Part shown: in pieces, positions 61,189-64,000 of the stretch | How the letters are laid out: each line of letters begins with the position of its first letter | Position numbering within the stretch: position 1 is the first letter of the stretch | DNA from: Prosthecobacter dejongeii | Lineage (GTDB): Bacteria; Verrucomicrobiota; Verrucomicrobiia; Verrucomicrobiales; Verrucomicrobiaceae | DNA length: 64,000 bases | Reading direction: 5' to 3' | NCBI RefSeq assembly: GCF_014203045.1 | Contig: NZ_JACHIF010000008.1 | Location: 1-64,000, forward strand | Made by a program: the position numbers and the translations under genes | Notes under the pieces: model-generated | Database searches by the model: none | Seen by the model: only the letters and a program-made list of their open reading frames with translations | Told to the model about the DNA's origin: nothing

Positions 61189-64000
61189 TCATGAAAGGGG
61201 GGGAGATAAAGGTTCCTCAAGCACTTTCTTCAGCATCTTCAGCAGAGTGTCCGCCGTGTAGGGTTTGGGTAAAAAGTGCCGGATACCAGCACTCATGGCC
61301 TTGGCTACCATGCCGTTCGCATTGAGACCACTGGCGGCAATGATGCGCACTTGAGGATTCATGCGGATGAGGACAGGAATGGTCGAAGGGCCATCCATCA
61401 CTGGCATCATCATGTCTGTGATGACTGCGGCGATGTTTTGCTTTTGCACGGCAAAAAGTGCCGTTGCTTCAGCTCCGTCAGCGGCGGTGATGACTTTATA
61501 CCCAAAGGCCTCCAGTGTCTGAGTGGTAATATTGCGCACAGAAGCTTCGTCATCCACGACGAGGATTAACTCTCCTTGGCCTCGCGGCAGTTCGACCCGT
61601 TCCTCTGCGTCTTCTATGCCAGCACTGTGATCTAGGGCGGGTAGATAAACTCGAAAGCGCGTGCCCATGCCGACTTCGCTGTAAACCCGGATAAAGCCAC
61701 CGTGGCTTTTGATGATGGCTTGGGTTGTGGAGAGCCCTAGACCTGTGCCTTTACCCAGCTCTTTGGTGGTGAAAAAGGGCTCAAAGATTCTTTCGAGAAT
61801 TTGTGGGGTCATACCCACACCTGTATCCTCTACCTGGATCACGACATAAGGCCCGGGAGTTGCATCCAAATTCATGGCGGCGTAGTGCTCATCCATTCTC
61901 TGATTGCAGGCAGAGAGCATTAACTTACCGCCTTGAGGCATCGCATCTCGCGCATTCACACAAAGGTTGATCAAGACCTGATGCAGTTGAGTGGGGTCTC
62001 CCTGCACTTGCCATAATTCGTTTGGAAAGTCCGTCTCCACCGTGATGCTTTTGAAGAACGTCTCGTTGGCAATTTTTTCCACTTCATGAAGTAGGCTGCC
62101 GATCTCAAGATCCAGGTGCTGGCCTTCCACTCCACGGGCGAAAGAAAGCACCTGCTTGACCATTTCAGATCCTCTGCGTGCACTCGCTTCGATGGTTGAA
62201 AGGATGCTAAGCCGGCGACTATCCGTCTCATCCATCTGTAGGAGTTCGATGGACATCATGATGGGCGCGAGCACATTGTTTAAATCGTGAGAGATCCCTC
62301 CGGCCAGAGTTCCAATGCTTTCCATGCGCTGAGCCCGGAGGAATTGCTGCTCGAGTTTTTTGCGATCACTCTGGTCTGTCATTCCCCCGATCATCCGGAT
62401 TGCTTTGCCCTGAGTATCGTAAATGATGTGGCCACGATCCATCACGTCAGCATACTGTTCATCCTGCCGCCGAAAGCGATACTCTGCCGTCCAGGATTCT
62501 TCGCCGCTATCAATGGCGTGGTGGATGCTGGCGATCGTGGCTTCTTTTTCCTCAGGGTGGATACGATCGTACCAGGACTGAATGGTGGGATCAATCTGGT
62601 CACGCTGGTAACCAAAAAGGGTTTCAAATCCCTCATTCCACCAAATCATGTTTGTTTGGAGATTCCAATCCCAGATGGCGTCATTCGTGGCTTTAGAAAG
62701 CATGCGAAACCGCTCTTCACTTTCCCGGATTTGTTCGTCTGCCAGTTTGCGTTCCGTGATGTCACGCATGGTTCCCACGATGCGCTCCACGCGCCCGCTT
62801 TCATCTAAAACGGGCACGCCATGCTCATGTACCCAGCACTGGCTGCCGTCTGGGCGTGTGACACGGAACTCGACATTGGTGGCTTGGCCTGCAAGCTGAA
62901 GTTCAAAGGCCTTTTCCGCGAAAGGCAGGTCTTCAGGGTGGATGTATTTGAGGTAAGAGAGTGGGTCGGCATACACGCTTTCACAGGATCTTCCCCAGAG
63001 CTGAGCATACGCTTGATTCGTGTAGAGTAGGCGTTTTTGAATGACATCGTAATTGTAAAAGATCTCTCCGATGTTTTCTGCCATCTCATGAAAGCTCCGT
63101 TGGGTTTCTTGCAGCGATGTCTCCGCTTGCAGGCGGTGTTCCTCTTGCATGCGGGCCTCAATCGCAAAGGAGATGTTGCTGGCGAGGGCCCCCAGTAGAG
63201 CCAGTTCTTCTTCCTGAAAGCACTCAGCGTGGTCTCCATACACTGTGTAAACCCCGGAGATTTTCCCACCAATTCTCAAAGGGAAAGCCGCACATGAGCG
63301 ATAACCGCGTCGCAGCGCTTCTTGGTGCCACGGCTTCGTCCCTGCTTCATGGGCAAGGTCATTGCTATATACGATGCGGTCTTCATGAAAGGCCTGAGTG
63401 GAGAGGCCCCCGCAAAGGACATCATCGCCTATGATCGTTCGATCAACGCTGTCTAAAAAACCTGCATCATGCCCATGTCTAGCTCGCACATCCAGGCGGG
63501 TGCCATCGATATTGACCATTCCGACCCAGGCCATTCGTAAGCCTCCTAACTCCGCCGCGATACGGCAGGCTTGCTCATAAAGTTCCTGGGTGCTCTGCAG
63601 GCGTACGATGGCTTGGTTGATACTGCTAGAAACTGCGTACAAGCGATTGAGCCGACGAATCTTATCCTCTGCTTGCTGGCGCTCAGTGATATCTTGAACG
63701 ATTCCGACCATTTTGGTGGGGCAGCCCGTCTTTTCATCATAAGAAACCTGGGCGGTTTCATAGAGGATTCGCATTTGCCCATCTGCGCGGCGAAAGCGAT
63801 GAACAATGGAGTAGGGCATTTTCTCCTGGATGGCTTTGGCCACAGCCAGGCGAATCGGTTCGTGGTCTTCTTCGGGGACCAAACTGAAGAATAGTTGGTT
63901 AGTCGGCTGGACTTCACCCAGAGAAAATCCCGCCATTCGGAACACCTCGTCAGACCATTTCAGGGTTCTCAATTCTTCATTTCCAATCGGGGTAAGATCC
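61189..64000 (-). CDS. soluble hybrid histidine kinase with PAS and GAF domains (5' end outside window)
   Basis: Frame is open to the window edge, so the gene starts beyond it (a TTG at 63972 is not the real start; DLTPIGNEELRT precedes it in frame). Visible order: a PAS (EVFRMAGFSLGEVQ...), a GAF (LYEQACRIAAELGGLRMAWVG, AAFPLRIGGKISGVYTVYG), two PAS (FHEMAENIGEIFYNYD; AIWDWNLQTNMIWWNEGFE), HisKA with GGISHDLNNVL (His codon 62287-62289), HATPase, and a C-terminal receiver (VVDDEA; Asp in ITDMMMPVMDG, codon 61414-61416). The C half matches the neighbour at 58139 almost word for word, so this is a tandem duplication with changed sensor halves. 116 bases separate them. Confidence 0.92.
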   Translation of the reverse strand, partial: DLTPIGNEELRTLKWSDEVFRMAGFSLGEVQPTNQLFFSLVPEEDHEPIRLAVAKAIQEKMPYSIVHRFRRADGQMRILYETAQVSYDEKTGCPTKMVGIVQDITERQQAEDKIRRLNRLYAVSSSINQAIVRLQSTQELYEQACRIAAELGGLRMAWVGMVNIDGTRLDVRARHGHDAGFLDSVDRTIIGDDVLCGGLSTQAFHEDRIVYSNDLAHEAGTKPWHQEALRRGYRSCAAFPLRIGGKISGVYTVYGDHAECFQEEELALLGALASNISFAIEARMQEEHRLQAETSLQETQRSFHEMAENIGEIFYNYDVIQKRLLYTNQAYAQLWGRSCESVYADPLSYLKYIHPEDLPFAEKAFELQLAGQATNVEFRVTRPDGSQCWVHEHGVPVLDESGRVERIVGTMRDITERKLADEQIRESEERFRMLSKATNDAIWDWNLQTNMIWWNEGFETLFGYQRDQIDPTIQSWYDRIHPEEKEATIASIHHAIDSGEESWTAEYRFRRQDEQYADVMDRGHIIYDTQGKAIRMIGGMTDQSDRKKLEQQFLRAQRMESIGTLAGGISHDLNNVLAPIMMSIELLQMDETDSRRLSILSTIEASARRGSEMVKQVLSFARGVEGQHLDLEIGSLLHEVEKIANETFFKSITVETDFPNELWQVQGDPTQLHQVLINLCVNARDAMPQGGKLMLSACNQRMDEHYAAMNLDATPGPYVVIQVEDTGVGMTPQILERIFEPFFTTKELGKGTGLGLSTTQAIIKSHGGFIRVYSEVGMGTRFRVYLPALDHSAGIEDAEERVELPRGQGELILVVDDEASVRNITTQTLEAFGYKVITAADGAEATALFAVQKQNIAAVITDMMMPVMDGPSTIPVLIRMNPQVRIIAASGLNANGMVAKAMSAGIRHFLPKPYTADTLLKMLKKVLEEPLSPPLS

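Overview
The window looks like chromosomal DNA of a free-living Gram-negative-type bacterium, most likely Verrucomicrobiota (Prosthecobacter/Verrucomicrobium-like). This is inference from gene content: large secreted beta-propeller/LamG/CxxCH proteins, a PQQ-type propeller, NIPSNAP and TPM-like proteins, proline-rich zinc-ribbon proteins, many hybrid histidine kinases, and weak or absent Shine-Dalgarno sites. There is no rRNA operon to confirm it, and I see no phage, insertion sequence, CRISPR array or plasmid gene. The order is that of an ordinary mixed housekeeping/accessory region.

Layout. 1-1.6 kb: end of an unknown gene, then ffh. 1.8-8.2 kb: four end-overlapping signalling genes (CHASE3 hybrid kinase with three receivers, CheR-like methyltransferase, CheB-like methylesterase, REC-kinase-REC). 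8.4-12.9 kb: tRNA-Glu, a TPR/membrane protein split between two frames, an ECF sigma factor divergent from a PIG-L deacetylase, a proline-rich membrane protein and a 28-codon membrane peptide. 12.9-18.4 kb: PfkB kinase, coiled-coil and lipoprotein pair, NIPSNAP protein, rpsT with a clear promoter and terminator, aldo/keto reductase and AraC regulator. 18.4-26.4 kb: a 1.2-thousand-residue secreted protein, esterase, SMI1/KNR4 protein, CDF transporter, two membrane proteins. 26.5-31.3 kb: tRNA-CAU, zinc-ribbon protein, rpoN, glutamate dehydrogenase. 31.3-39.9 kb: secreted proteins, a TPM-like pair, metal-binding and rhodanese periplasmic proteins, a CxxCH protein, an MFS transporter, trxB and a fatty-acid hydroxylase-like enzyme. 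40.2-49.6 kb: MBOAT/SGNH O-acetylation pair, RRM protein, PQQ propeller, NlpC/P60 hydrolase, aspS, a membrane protein. 49.7-58.1 kb: ABC transporter whose permease is fused to an AttH/CrtC-like lipocalin, holB, tmk, hisI, TonB-like lipoprotein, sucD. 58.1-64 kb: two tandem paralogous PAS hybrid kinases, the second cut by the window edge.

How the parts fit. Signalling dominates: four hybrid kinases carry seven complete receiver domains and one vestigial one, and CheR/CheB-type enzymes appear with no chemoreceptor, CheA or CheW nearby, which suggests a non-motility use of methylation-type proteins. Well-formed intrinsic terminators separate many units. The points most worth a second look are the TPR gene broken at an A6 run, the permease-lipocalin fusion, the overlapping kinase-CheR-CheB-kinase operon, a perfect inverted repeat that covers a start codon, and the patchwork base composition of aspS.
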